Made by a program: the position numbers and the translations under genes | The notes under the pieces: generated by a model | Told to the model about the DNA's origin: nothing | Database searches by the model: none | What the model saw: only the letters and a program-made list of their open reading frames with translations | Shown: positions 8,666 to 17,457 of the stretch, in pieces | How positions within the stretch are numbered: position 1 is the first letter of the stretch | How the letters are laid out: every line of letters begins with the position of its first letter | Source: JBCCTX01 sp964468435 | Lineage (GTDB): Bacteria; Bacteroidota; Bacteroidia; J057 | Direction: 5' to 3' | Assembly: GCA_964468435.1 (NCBI GenBank) | Contig: CAYXVE010000060.1 | Span: 1 to 28,196, forward strand | DNA length: 28,196 nt

Positions 8666-9613
8666 ATGAGAAAAATAATATTTCTGTTATTCATCGCGCT
8701 GTCTTTACAGACTTATTCTCAGAATGAGCAGGAAACTCCTGTAGAAGAAACAAATTCCAATTCGATCATTCCTCAGCGCCACCTCCTAAAAAGACCCCGG
8801 GAAGAAGACCACTTCTGGCGTCAGCGTGTGGTCAATCGCATTGACCTGAGAGAGAAGATCAATTTTCCATTGATCTATAAAGAGATGCCTTTCTACACGG
8901 ATAATGCCGAGGGAACAGAAAGTCAGGGAATCGTCATGGCTCTGATCAATGGTCTGAAAAGCGGTGAATACAATGCATATGATCCGGATAGCCTCAATAA
9001 GCCCTTGAGCTATGAGGATGTGATCCGCAGATTCAGAGAACTAGAAGGAACACTGACCGCAACAGATGCAGGTCTGAGTGAGGCAGAGGAAAGTTCCGAG
9101 TTTTTTGACATCAATGGCGAAGATGATTTCAGCTTTGACGATAGCAACAGTGATGATCCTTTTGCAGAAGACCCTTTTGCAGAAGACCCCTTCGGTATGG
9201 GACCAGACTCAGCCTCCATGGCTATAGATGAGCCTGTACAGCAAAACGACGATTTTTCTTCACTGGAATCTGTGATACAGTTTGTCGAAGATCGGATCTT
9301 TGACAAAGTTCGCTCAGACATGGTATACGATATTCTGTTTCTGGAATTGATATGGACCGATGTTGGCGGATTGCTTCCCGAGGAAAAGCTGTGTGTATTC
9401 CGCTATGATGAGGTAGTCAGTGCACTAGAAAAAGCGCAATGGAAAAATCGTTTCAACGATGCGGAAATGCGCACGCTGAGAGAAGTATTTGACTTCCGCC
9501 TCTTCCACAGCTACATTATCAATGTAGGGGGTACGGGTGTAGTAACTTTGAGCGAGGCAGAAGAAAGACGCCAGAAACTCGTAGAATTTGAACATCATCT
9601 CTGGAGCTATTAA
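8666..9613 (+). CDS. gldN: GldN/PorN type IX secretion ring protein
   Basis: A 315-aa periplasmic partner of the GldK lipoprotein. The signal peptide is at 1-19 (ending TYSQ). The family core begins at HFWRQRVVNRIDLREKINFPLIY and continues with EGIV-like SQGIVMALINGLKSGEYNAYD. The second half holds FDKVRSDMVYDILFLELIWTDVGGLLP and the closing block FDFRLFHSYIINVGGTGVVTLSEAEERR. Between the two halves (about residues 128-195) is an acidic, Asp/Glu/Ser-rich insertion with a DPFAE repeat. It is the last gene of the gldKLMN cluster, followed by strong hairpins and a convergent gene. Confidence 0.93.
   Translation: MRKIIFLLFIALSLQTYSQNEQETPVEETNSNSIIPQRHLLKRPREEDHFWRQRVVNRIDLREKINFPLIYKEMPFYTDNAEGTESQGIVMALINGLKSGEYNAYDPDSLNKPLSYEDVIRRFRELEGTLTATDAGLSEAEESSEFFDINGEDDFSFDDSNSDDPFAEDPFAEDPFGMGPDSASMAIDEPVQQNDDFSSLESVIQFVEDRIFDKVRSDMVYDILFLELIWTDVGGLLPEEKLCVFRYDEVVSALEKAQWKNRFNDAEMRTLREVFDFRLFHSYIINVGGTGVVTLSEAEERRQKLVEFEHHLWSY
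9155..9193 (+). repeat. 15-nt in-frame tandem repeat in gldN (DPFAE units)
   Basis: Two nearly identical 15-nt units (GATCCTTTTGCAGAA, then GACCCTTTTGCAGAA) and a partial third encode DPFAE-DPFAE-DPF. The unit keeps the frame, so copy number can change by slippage without breaking GldN. Confidence 0.8.
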
Positions 9614-9718
9614 GCCCCAAGTTATGGCCTTAAGTAGACTTCTATCAAAAGTTTAGTGCTACAGAATATCACTGGAAAATTAGCCGATTATCTCTGAAGA
9701 TAAGATTCATGTTCATGA

Positions 9719-9749
9719 GTTTTAAAAATCCGTAAAGCATTTTTAAAAC
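9719..9749. other. AT-rich 11-bp hairpin after gldN
   Basis: GTTTTAAAAAT, a 9-nt loop (CCGTAAAGC), then ATTTTTAAAAC: a perfect 11-bp stem. It sits between the convergent gldN and aminopeptidase genes, directly before the stronger terminator hairpin, and may act as part of a two-step bidirectional terminator. Confidence 0.5.
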
Positions 9750-9764
9750 TGTCAAAAAATATTT

Positions 9765-9800
9765 AGAGGAAGTCTCAAAATTTGACTTCCTCTTCTTTTT
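9765..9800. terminator. Bidirectional terminator between gldN and the aminopeptidase gene
   Basis: AGAGGAAGTC (9765-9774), a 9-nt AT-rich loop, then GACTTCCTCT (9784-9793), followed by TCTTTTT on the plus strand. On the minus strand the stem is followed by an AT-rich run (AAATATTTTTTGAC). It serves two convergent genes. Confidence 0.75.
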
Positions 9801-9804
9801 AGGC

Positions 9805-11436
9805 TTATTCTCCATCCAAATCTGGCAATACAAAATCGTCCAAGGGGCTTTCTTGAGCCATCATTGCTTCAATATCCTCTGATTTTCTGGGGGCCATTTC
9901 AGAAAGATTTACCCATCCATCTTCTGTAATCAGAATATCATCCTCAATACGCACCGCTATCCCCCACCATTTCTCGTCACAGTCGCTGTTTTCGGGAATG
10001 TAAATACCTGGTTCGACTGTGATCACAGTGTAGGGCTGCAAAGGGCCATAAGTTCCTTTGTCATGCACATCCAGCCCCAGATAATGGGAGGTACCATGCG
10101 GGAAATAACGATGATTTTCTCCAGCTTCGATAATCCCCAATTCTGCCAGTCCCCTGTCTATTACCTCTTTGGCAGCCATATGTGATGCTCTGAAATCACT
10201 TCCAGGCATACAAGCTTCAAATCCTGCCTGCTGGGCCTCGTACACTAGATCGTAAATGGCCTTTTGCTCAGGAGAAAATGTTCCATTAGCAGGAATCGTG
10301 CGTGTAACATCTGCTGTATATCCGTGATATTCTGCGCCAAGATCCATCAATACCAACTCGTCTTCTTCTATTTCAGGCTTATTGTTGGAGATGTAGTGAA
10401 GTACGCAACCATTGTGACCTGCACCGACGATTGAAGGATATCCTTCATATTCAGAGCCATATTTTTTGAATACAAATTCGTGAATACCTTGTATTTCGGT
10501 CTCAGACATGCCAGGACGCATCGCTTTCATTACTTCGATCTGCCCAATGGCAGATATTTCAATGGCTTTTTTGAGCAATTTCATCTCTGCGGGTAGCTTA
10601 GTCTCACGCAAGACAGACATATATCCATTCAATGAATAAGTATCCAGCTTGGAGGAGGGAACCTTTTCTTTAACCTCCTTAAGTTTGACTTCATTGTCGG
10701 CATTGACGAAATCATTCAGAATTACATCCTGATTCAAATCAGGATTATAACGTACAAAACGATCAATAACTTGTGCTACATTAGCTTTATTATCAACATC
10801 TGTAGTACGGATCATGGCATATAGACGCTCCCGGGTAGGATTATAGTCTTCAGGATATTCTACTTTACTTTTAAAAGTCTCCATGAGACTGTACAAATCA
10901 GCATCATCTCCTTCCTTATCTCTCATATCACCTTTAAAGTCATAAAACAACACCCGGTCAAAGGATTCAAAATCCACTTGATCCTGGAAATCAGCTCCTT
11001 CATACACCTTTTCGAATCCCAATTTTTCCTGTACCCCTTCTACCCCCAGCCTTCTTCCCGTCCACATTTCCGCTTTTTCATCCCTGCGTTGTACAAAGAT
11101 CATTTCATCATAAGTTTCTCCATTTTCTCCCTCCTGTGCTTCTGAGAACACCAACAGAATAGAATGGGGTTCAGTGTATCCAGTGAGATAATAAAAGTCG
11201 GGATCCTGATGATAAATGTAATCTACATCATTCGCTCGATTGCGTACAGGATTGGCAAAAAATACAGCTACCGAATTAGGAGGCATCATCTCACGCAAGG
11301 CTTGTCTCCGCTCTTTGTGAAACTGTTTGTCCAAATAATCATTGGGCAACATGATTTCCTGCGCGCTAATTGAGGATATAAGCATACATATCATGCATAG
11401 CCAGCCCACAAGGCTATAAAGGTTCTGTCTGTTCAT
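9805..11436 (-). CDS. Secreted Xaa-Pro aminopeptidase (aminopeptidase P, M24B)
   Basis: Releases N-terminal residues that precede proline. The 543-aa product has a signal peptide (about 1-25, ending SISA). An aminopeptidase-P N-terminal domain follows (VAVFFANPVRNRANDVDYIYHQDPDFYYLTGYTEP, about 56-90). The pita-bread catalytic domain starts near residue 285. All five metal ligands are visible: Asp365 (LMDLGAEY), Asp376 (YTADVTRT), His451 (HGTSHYLGLDVHD), Glu475 (TVEPGIYI) and Glu498 (VRIEDDILI), so the enzyme should be active with two Mn or similar ions. It lies downstream of a TonB receptor on the same strand (178 nt between). An acidic C-terminal tail follows the fold. The gene's own promoter is not clear. 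Confidence 0.95.
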   Translation of the reverse strand: MNRQNLYSLVGWLCMICMLISSISAQEIMLPNDYLDKQFHKERRQALREMMPPNSVAVFFANPVRNRANDVDYIYHQDPDFYYLTGYTEPHSILLVFSEAQEGENGETYDEMIFVQRRDEKAEMWTGRRLGVEGVQEKLGFEKVYEGADFQDQVDFESFDRVLFYDFKGDMRDKEGDDADLYSLMETFKSKVEYPEDYNPTRERLYAMIRTTDVDNKANVAQVIDRFVRYNPDLNQDVILNDFVNADNEVKLKEVKEKVPSSKLDTYSLNGYMSVLRETKLPAEMKLLKKAIEISAIGQIEVMKAMRPGMSETEIQGIHEFVFKKYGSEYEGYPSIVGAGHNGCVLHYISNNKPEIEEDELVLMDLGAEYHGYTADVTRTIPANGTFSPEQKAIYDLVYEAQQAGFEACMPGSDFRASHMAAKEVIDRGLAELGIIEAGENHRYFPHGTSHYLGLDVHDKGTYGPLQPYTVITVEPGIYIPENSDCDEKWWGIAVRIEDDILITEDGWVNLSEMAPRKSEDIEAMMAQESPLDDFVLPDLDGE

Positions 11437-11614
11437 ACTTGGTTTACTTGATATGGAACTTGGTTAAGTTAATTGATTAATATAGTCAGGGATTGGGTTT
11501 TGTCAAAATTGATAGATCCGAAATCGACGTTTGTTGCTTGAAAGTTATTGGAGAGAAATCATATAAATCTTCTCAGCTTATTTCATTACTTCCACCTCTA
11601 TGCAAATTACCCCT

Positions 11615-14134
11615 TTAACGAAATCTTATAATGATACGTGCATTAATCAGACGTGCTGAGAGGAAGTTGGGAACAGCAAACTGCCGATTGTTGATATCCT
11701 GAATCCAGATATGTGATACGGTATTCTCCCGCTGAAAGAGGTTGAATATTTCCAATGTTGCCCAGATAGATTCTACCCCTATCTTTTGTTCACGTGCTTC
11801 ATTGGGAGTAAACGTGATAACCTTACTAAATCCCAAATCCACGCGTTGGTATGCCGGGAAATCAAAGGCCGATCGATTCTCAAACACCCTGGGCGGACCG
11901 AAACGCAACCCGCTCCCAAAGATATAGTTGACATGCACCTTGAAGGTAGGGTTCAGGGGTAGCTCATCCTGAAAGTACATCGCAAAGGTAAAACGCTGAT
12001 CTGTGGGACGTGGAACAGGTCCTCTATCGTCGCCCTGTATATCCTCCTGAGTCTTGAGAATTCCCACACTGATCCAGGAATCCACCCCACGAATAAATTC
12101 GCCATTCAGTCTCGCATCCAGTCCATATGCGTAGCCATCTGCAACCTCATCGGGATAATAACGCAGACGGATGTTTTGAATTTCATATGGGATCAGGTTG
12201 TAGAGTCTTTTGTAATAAGCCTCCGTAAGGAGCTTGAAGGGTCTACCCCAGGCGTTGAACTGATAATCCAGTCCAACAATAAAATGAGCCGATTGCTGAG
12301 GGTTGATGTTGAGGTTGAGCGTTCCGTCCAGTCGGCGGTATTCACGGTAAAAAGGTGGTTGCTGGTATAGTCCTGTGGCAAATCTCAGCCTGAGGTTGTT
12401 TCCCGTATTCAGACGTGAAAAATCATGAACAAATTGTATCCGGGGGCTAATCATCCACTCGTCGATCAGATCGTGATAGATAAGACGACCACCAGTTACC
12501 AGGGTTTTGGTACGGTCCAGCCTCCACTCATGCTGCAAATAGGCTTTGTAGATATTGGCACTGAGACTGGCTTCGCCACGGATGTATTCATCTACCCTGA
12601 ACTGAGATTCGCGATCCACGATGTAATCTGCCGAGTCCAGTGCGACATATTCTTTCAGATCGTCTTCGATATTCTGGCGTTCGTATTTCAACCCCCATAG
12701 CAGGCGGTGTTTGCGTTTGCCTCTGATGCTCCATTCGCTTTTGACCTGTCCACTGAGCACATTGGCTCTGAGATAATTTCTGGCATGACGGATCTCAGAT
12801 CCCACGCCGAGATCAAAAGAGGACTCATTGAACTCATCAGAACCGAAGTTGGTATTTACTTCGCCCAGCAAGTATCCCCCCTCCACATCGATTAATTCAT
12901 TTTCCTGAGTCTGAAAAACTGTAAAGATGTAGTCAAACTTCCATCTGAGACTGGGACGATGGGTGAGCATCAGAGCGCCCAGTCCTGTGGTATAGGAAGA
13001 AACTTCCTGGCCAGCAAATCCCACTCGAATACGGAAAGCTTGCTGTATCGTGCCAAAGGTGGACTCTCTTCCACCAGGTATAAATTCAAAGTTATTGCGG
13101 GTTACTGAAAAAAAAGAGGTGATCTTCAGAGGTTCATTGGGATAGTAGACCGTATCCATTTTTCCATTGCTAAGCTCTTTGAACTTAGGAGATCGATCCT
13201 GGAATTTAGGGGTATAGGTAAACATTCCCTGTAAGTCTACATAGTTGGGTTGATATTCGCCTGTAGTCTCGAGACTATTGAATAGATAGGAGGTAGCGAA
13301 ACGCCTGGCTCCCAGCAGGTAGGTAAACTTTCCTGGCTTATCATTTTTTCCGGCCGTCCTACCCTCAGCGTGTAGATTCACTGTGATCAGTCCCAGTTCG
13401 GCAGTGGCTCTGAACTCACGGGGTGTTCTGTAAGTAATGTCTAATACCGAGGATAATCTATCCCCATACTGAGCGGCAAATCCACCCGTACTGAATTTCA
13501 CTTCCTGAGCCATATCGGGATTGGTAAAGCCTAATCCTTCTTGTTGTCCTGCCCGTGCCAGAAAAGGTCTGTAGATTTCAATACCATTTACGTAGACCAG
13601 GTTTTCATCAAAATTTCCTCCCCTAACCCTGTACTGTGATGAAAACTCATTGTTGGAAGCTACGCCTGGCATAAAGCGCATCGCTGCTTCTATCGAGCGG
13701 TTGAAAGTAGGCATTTCGATCAGCTTCTCAGTCTCGATGGGCAACAATTGCATCTGCAGCGGATCGTTGAGATCTGTAGGATCTCTTTCATCCGTGATAA
13801 CAGATTCTTCAAGGGTGATCTCGAGCATTTTTACGCTACGGAAGTATGAAAAACCTGCCTTGATATTGATCTGAAATCTTACAGTCTGATGCGTTGCATG
13901 GGTTATGCGAATGACATAGGTCTTATCTCCGGGTAAAGACAGTTCAAAATTGCCCTCCTGATCGGTCTGTTGCCTGAATTCTGTGGATTCTACCCTGATA
14001 CTGGCATTCTCAATAGGACGGTTATCGGGATTTACTACTTTACCTCGAAGTGTCCCATCCTGAGCATGAATGTTTCCCCAAAAAAGGAACCAAGCAAGGA
14101 AAACCGAATAACGTATATAGGAGTAGTAACTCAT
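11615..14134 (-). CDS. TonB-dependent outer-membrane receptor with carboxypeptidase-regulatory-like domain
   Basis: An 839-aa outer-membrane transporter. I start it at the ATG at 14134 rather than the TTG at 14143, because that TTG is the end of a perfect promoter element. The signal peptide ends near NIHAQ. Residues about 25-105 form a CarboxypepD_reg-like sandwich (LRGKVVNPDNRPIENASIRV). The plug domain follows (TFNRSIEAAMRFMPGVASN, YRVRGGNFDENLVYVNGIEI, EVKFSTGGFAAQYGDRLSSVLDI). The remainder is a 22-strand-type barrel ending in INARIIIRFR with an aromatic-rich beta strand. The substrate cannot be told from sequence; no SusD partner is adjacent. Secreted peptidases on both sides suggest peptide or protein uptake, but that is inference. 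Confidence 0.92.
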   Translation of the reverse strand: MSYYSYIRYSVFLAWFLFWGNIHAQDGTLRGKVVNPDNRPIENASIRVESTEFRQQTDQEGNFELSLPGDKTYVIRITHATHQTVRFQINIKAGFSYFRSVKMLEITLEESVITDERDPTDLNDPLQMQLLPIETEKLIEMPTFNRSIEAAMRFMPGVASNNEFSSQYRVRGGNFDENLVYVNGIEIYRPFLARAGQQEGLGFTNPDMAQEVKFSTGGFAAQYGDRLSSVLDITYRTPREFRATAELGLITVNLHAEGRTAGKNDKPGKFTYLLGARRFATSYLFNSLETTGEYQPNYVDLQGMFTYTPKFQDRSPKFKELSNGKMDTVYYPNEPLKITSFFSVTRNNFEFIPGGRESTFGTIQQAFRIRVGFAGQEVSSYTTGLGALMLTHRPSLRWKFDYIFTVFQTQENELIDVEGGYLLGEVNTNFGSDEFNESSFDLGVGSEIRHARNYLRANVLSGQVKSEWSIRGKRKHRLLWGLKYERQNIEDDLKEYVALDSADYIVDRESQFRVDEYIRGEASLSANIYKAYLQHEWRLDRTKTLVTGGRLIYHDLIDEWMISPRIQFVHDFSRLNTGNNLRLRFATGLYQQPPFYREYRRLDGTLNLNINPQQSAHFIVGLDYQFNAWGRPFKLLTEAYYKRLYNLIPYEIQNIRLRYYPDEVADGYAYGLDARLNGEFIRGVDSWISVGILKTQEDIQGDDRGPVPRPTDQRFTFAMYFQDELPLNPTFKVHVNYIFGSGLRFGPPRVFENRSAFDFPAYQRVDLGFSKVITFTPNEAREQKIGVESIWATLEIFNLFQRENTVSHIWIQDINNRQFAVPNFLSARLINARIIIRFR

Positions 14135-14140
14135 AAGAGG

Positions 14141-14169
14141 CAAATATACAGGATAGGAACGAATGGCAA
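14141..14169 (-). promoter_or_regulatory. Bacteroidota promoter for the TonB receptor gene
   Basis: On the minus strand: TTG (14169-14167), 18 nt, TATATTTG (14148-14141), a full consensus match. The ATG at 14134 is only 6 nt past the element, predicting an mRNA with almost no leader. The rest of the 233-nt divergent gap to the M1 peptidase holds only a weak plus-strand TATCTTTA at 14343-14350. Confidence 0.75.
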
Positions 14170-14376
14170 CAGGGATTTATTAAGTATGATACTTCTGTAA
14201 TACTTTAACAGATAACAAAAAATTATATATTTTAGAGATTTATGAAAACAATTGGGCAGACAAAAAGGGTTGTTAACTCGATTGAGAGACGTTTCTTACA
14301 TACGTACCTGAACCAAGTCTGCATTTATCGTATTAATAGGATTATCTTTAAGCTTTAGTAAATAACTTTCTACCAT

Positions 14377-16548
14377 ATGAATTCCATAAAATCCACTTTG
14401 TTAATTGGGTGTCTGATCATTTGTCAGCACAGCTTGTATGCACAACTTGGTAAGCATACTGAGAGGTTTGAACAACTGGAATATGAGCTTTCTGATCCCA
14501 ATATTTATAGAAATGCTGCAGGGGCACCAGGTCCCAACTACTGGCAGAATACAGCCGATTATGATATGAAGCTGACCCTTGATGACACCAATCAGCGGAT
14601 CACGGGTGTAGAAACCATCACCTATCACAATGAATCACCGGATGTATTGGACTATGTATGGGTACAACTGGATCAAAATATCAGAGCGAAGAACTCGGTA
14701 GCTAATCAAACTGAAAAGAGTCGGATAAGACCTGTGATGCCCAGCCAAAGCATCAAAAAAATATTACCCCAGGAATTTGAAGGAGGGTATCAGATCGAGC
14801 ATGTCAGGGACATGAATGGCAACGATCTCAATTTCGACATCAACGGAACGATGATGGTGATTGATTTGCCTTCACCTATTGCCAATGGAGAAAATACCTC
14901 CTTTGAAATTGCCTGGTTCTACAATATCAACAACATTGCTGGCGGGGGACGCTCAGGGTATGAATATTTCCCCAAAGATGGAAACTATATATATACCATT
15001 GCGCAATTCTTCCCCAGAATGTGTGTCTACAATGATACAGAGGGCTGGCAAAATAAGCAGTTTCTGGGGTCGGGAGAGTTTGCCCTGCCTTTTGGATCAT
15101 ATCGGGTGGAGATCACGGTGCCCGATGATCACATACTCGCTGCTACTGGCACCCTGCTAAATCCTGAAGAAGTGCTCACTGATGTACAGATACAAAGATA
15201 TGAGGAAGCCAGGACAGCAAATGAAATATCGTGGATTGTAACTCCAGAAGAGGCAAGAGAAAATGAACAAACCCCTCCATCCGGTATTAAAACCTGGACA
15301 TTTGAAGCAGATAGTGTGAGGGATTTTGCCTTTGCTACTTCCCGCAAGTTTATTTGGGATGCTAAAGGAGTGGAAATAGGTGGGAAAATCGTCATGGCAG
15401 AATCGCTGTATCCCAATGAAGCCAATCCACTTTGGGAGGAATATTCTACTCGCTCAGTCATACATACCCTTGAGTTTTATTCAGATTATACTTTCCCCTA
15501 TCCTTATGAGAAAGCAATCTCTGTAAATATAGAGTACGTGGGAGGGATGGAATATCCCATGATCTGCTTCAATCAGGGAAGACCGATGGAAAATGGAGAA
15601 TACGGCGACCGGATGAAGTACTGGCTTATTGGAGTGATCATACATGAAGTAGGACATAATTTCTTTCCCATGATCGTCAACTCCGACGAACGCCAGTGGA
15701 CCTGGATGGATGAAGGGCTGAATACATTTGTAGAGACGCTGGCAGAACTGAAATGGGAGGATAATTTCCCGGCAAGGGGTCTGCCACAGTATATGATTCC
15801 GTATATGAGTCAGTCGCCAGAGATGATCAGTCCGATCATGACCAACTCTGAGCAGGTGCAGAGCCTGGGATATAATGCATATATCAAACCATCGGCTGGT
15901 CTGATGATCCTCCGGGAGACTGTAATGGGTCCTGAATTGTTTGACCGGGCATTCAAAACGTATTCCAGAAGATGGGCATTCAAGCACCCCACTCCTGCAG
16001 ATTTCTTCCGAACCATGGAGGATGCATCTGGGGTTGATCTGGACTGGTTCTGGAGGGGATGGTTTTATGGAGTAGATCCTGTAGATATGGAAGTTTCTGA
16101 GGTAAATTACTACAAAGTAAAAGGAATTGATGAATTGAATATGAAAGAAAAGGAGGAGGACATGGATGAAGAGACGAAAAAGATCGCAGAGATGCTAACC
16201 AATTATGAAACTTTCGAACTGAATGACGAGTCACTGCTGGATACCCTGAAAAATCGACATTTCTATGAGATAACTGTCAAAAATGTGGGTGGAATGCTAA
16301 TGCCTGTAATCCTCAATTTCCGCTACATGGATGGTACAGAGGAAACCATACAGATACCCGTCGAGATTTGGCGGAGAAATGATGAGGAATTTACAAAGGT
16401 ATTCGCTACAGATAAGCAAATCATGCAGATCGTACTTGATCCTAATAACGATACAGCAGACATTAACAATAAGAACAACTATTGGCCAGCTGTAGAGATT
16501 CCCAGTAGGCTTCAGCAGTTCAAGTCGAAGACATCTCCAAATAAGTAA
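14377..16548 (+). CDS. Secreted M1-family zinc metallopeptidase
   Basis: A 723-aa aminopeptidase-type enzyme with a signal peptide ending near SLYAQ. The N-terminal beta domain (DYDMKLTLDDTNQRITGVETITYHNES) is the M1 saddle. The exopeptidase loop normally GAMEN appears as GGMEYP (389-394). The zinc site is complete: HEVGH at 423-427 and the third ligand Glu446 in WTWMDEGLNTFVE, exactly HEXXH-X18-E. The C-terminal part is a helical and beta region with a charged KEKEEDMDEETKK stretch, then ends in FKSKTSPNK, so no type IX C-terminal sorting domain is seen. Homologues in Bacteroidota are large secreted M1 enzymes of unknown peptide target. It is divergent from the TonB receptor. Confidence 0.93.
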   Translation: MNSIKSTLLIGCLIICQHSLYAQLGKHTERFEQLEYELSDPNIYRNAAGAPGPNYWQNTADYDMKLTLDDTNQRITGVETITYHNESPDVLDYVWVQLDQNIRAKNSVANQTEKSRIRPVMPSQSIKKILPQEFEGGYQIEHVRDMNGNDLNFDINGTMMVIDLPSPIANGENTSFEIAWFYNINNIAGGGRSGYEYFPKDGNYIYTIAQFFPRMCVYNDTEGWQNKQFLGSGEFALPFGSYRVEITVPDDHILAATGTLLNPEEVLTDVQIQRYEEARTANEISWIVTPEEARENEQTPPSGIKTWTFEADSVRDFAFATSRKFIWDAKGVEIGGKIVMAESLYPNEANPLWEEYSTRSVIHTLEFYSDYTFPYPYEKAISVNIEYVGGMEYPMICFNQGRPMENGEYGDRMKYWLIGVIIHEVGHNFFPMIVNSDERQWTWMDEGLNTFVETLAELKWEDNFPARGLPQYMIPYMSQSPEMISPIMTNSEQVQSLGYNAYIKPSAGLMILRETVMGPELFDRAFKTYSRRWAFKHPTPADFFRTMEDASGVDLDWFWRGWFYGVDPVDMEVSEVNYYKVKGIDELNMKEKEEDMDEETKKIAEMLTNYETFELNDESLLDTLKNRHFYEITVKNVGGMLMPVILNFRYMDGTEETIQIPVEIWRRNDEEFTKVFATDKQIMQIVLDPNNDTADINNKNNYWPAVEIPSRLQQFKSKTSPNK

Positions 16549-16669
16549 GTTGCTCGGAGATTGTAATTCGTCATGTTTAATTATGAATAATGAATATCAC
16601 GACTCAAATCGTTAGGCTATTGCTAAAATTTTCTTGTTGACTCTACGAACTAACTCAACGAGCTATCAT

Positions 16670-16960
16670 CTATCTTTTACTAATCTTATTGCGCGAAATA
16701 TCGCGCTGGCGGGAACAGCGATGTCTCCCTTCAGCAAAGCTTCGCTTTTTCAAGTGTTTGGTGGAACGCTCCTGAACGCGTTTACGCCACCTTCGCCAAC
16801 TGGAATTTTTCATTTCCTCCCGCATTAGCTTGATGACATCCTTTTCAGGTACCTGAAACTGAAATTCTATAGCATCGAAAGGTGTACGATCTTCCCAGGC
16901 CATTTCTACTATACGGTCAACTTCTCTGTCTGATAACTGATATTTATCTCTGGTCTTCAT
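16670..16960 (-). CDS. TIGR03643 family small helix-turn-helix-like protein
   Basis: A 96-aa basic protein. The internal ATG at 16960 is chosen because the family motif starts right after it (MKTRDKYQLSDREVDRIVEMAWEDRTPFDAIEFQFQVPEKDVIKLMREEMK), whereas the 23 residues upstream read across the intergenic palindrome. The segment DAIEFQFQVPEKDVIKLMR has the shape of a helix-turn-helix. It is followed by the family's basic SSWRRWRKRVQERSTKHLKKR block. The extreme C-terminus (CSRQRDISRNKISKR) is lineage-specific. From general knowledge, TIGR03643 genes often sit next to iron-sulfur photolyase/cryptochrome genes, as here. Function is not established; a DNA-binding or repair-accessory role is inference. 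Confidence 0.85.
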   Translation of the reverse strand: MKTRDKYQLSDREVDRIVEMAWEDRTPFDAIEFQFQVPEKDVIKLMREEMKNSSWRRWRKRVQERSTKHLKKRSFAEGRHRCSRQRDISRNKISKR

Positions 16961-16967
16961 ATTTACT

Positions 16968-16992
16968 GAACAATCACTTCTGTTGATTGTTC
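16968..16992. promoter_or_regulatory. Perfect palindromic operator between divergent TIGR03643 and DUF2256 genes
   Basis: GAACAATCA, 7 nt, TGATTGTTC: two perfect 9-bp arms in the 41-nt gap between start codons at 16960 and 17002. The centre (16980) is nearly midway, so one dimer could control both genes. No TAnnTTTG element is visible in either direction. The outward GAAC halves also resemble -35 boxes of extracytoplasmic-function sigma factors, an alternative reading. Confidence 0.65.
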
Positions 16993-17001
16993 CAACATTG
17001 T

Positions 17002-17166
17002 ATGAAACGAAAACGATATCAAAAATCAAATTTACCTGAAAAAATATGCCCTGTATGCAACAGACCTTTTTCCTGGCGGAAGAAATGGGCCGATTGTTGG
17101 GAAGAAGTTGTGTATTGCAGTGAAAGGTGTAGAAGAAATAAAAGGACGATGGATGTCAATCAGTAG
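17002..17166 (+). CDS. DUF2256 small zinc-ribbon-like protein
   Basis: A 54-aa basic protein with the DUF2256 layout: KICPVCNRPFSWRKKWADCW followed by EEVVYCSERCRRNK. The four core cysteines are Cys16-x2-Cys19 and Cys40-x3-Cys44, a typical zinc-binding set, with a further Cys32. Length is normal for the family, which is found beside FeS photolyase/cryptochrome genes in many bacteria. It is divergent from the TIGR03643 gene with a palindrome between, and 291 nt before the photolyase gene on the same strand. Biochemical role is unknown; the match to the family is clear by eye. Confidence 0.85.
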   Translation: MKRKRYQKSNLPEKICPVCNRPFSWRKKWADCWEEVVYCSERCRRNKRTMDVNQ

Positions 17167-17457
17167 GCGAAGGAAAGTAGATGCGGTCTGTTACTAATAT
17201 TCTTTGAGTATGTTACCATACCTAGAAAATACATGCTACCATATCAAAATGATATGAAATAAAAATCTACCTCAATGCCCCCATATAAATATACCACAGA
17301 TTACACCCCGACTGTCTAAAATCATAAGCGTTGGGACAGGCTCCAATTGGGTGGCTGTATGATTAGGAATCAGGACAGGCAGATTTACACGGATTTACAA
17401 TGAACCCAATGACAACAATACCACAATAGAACAAGTTAATTAATATTTAACACCAAT
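17167..17457 (+). other. 291-nt spacer before the photolyase gene
   Basis: No gene. It holds a perfect 7-bp inverted repeat CATATCA-AAA-TGATATG (17240-17256) and two direct GGACAGGC copies (17334-17341 and 17373-17380). A tract rich in ATTTACACGG-like words resembles interspersed intergenic repeats of other genomes. No TAnnTTTG promoter is evident close to 17458. Confidence 0.4.

Noticed and set aside
12176..12895. Several plus-strand reading frames of 60-90 codons opposite the TonB receptor
   Set aside because: They lie antisense to a clear family match, lack domains and have no promoter or family motif.
14135..14143. TTG start of the minus-strand TonB receptor
   Set aside because: It coincides with the last three bases of TATATTTG; the ATG at 14134 follows directly.
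15481..15987. 168-codon minus-strand frame inside the M1 peptidase gene
   Set aside because: It is antisense to the zinc site and conserved core; composition is low-likelihood coding (His- and Leu-rich shadow).
16961..17029. Longer TIGR03643 protein starting at 17029
   Set aside because: The extra 23 residues read through the palindrome and overlap the DUF2256 start; family similarity begins at the ATG at 16960.
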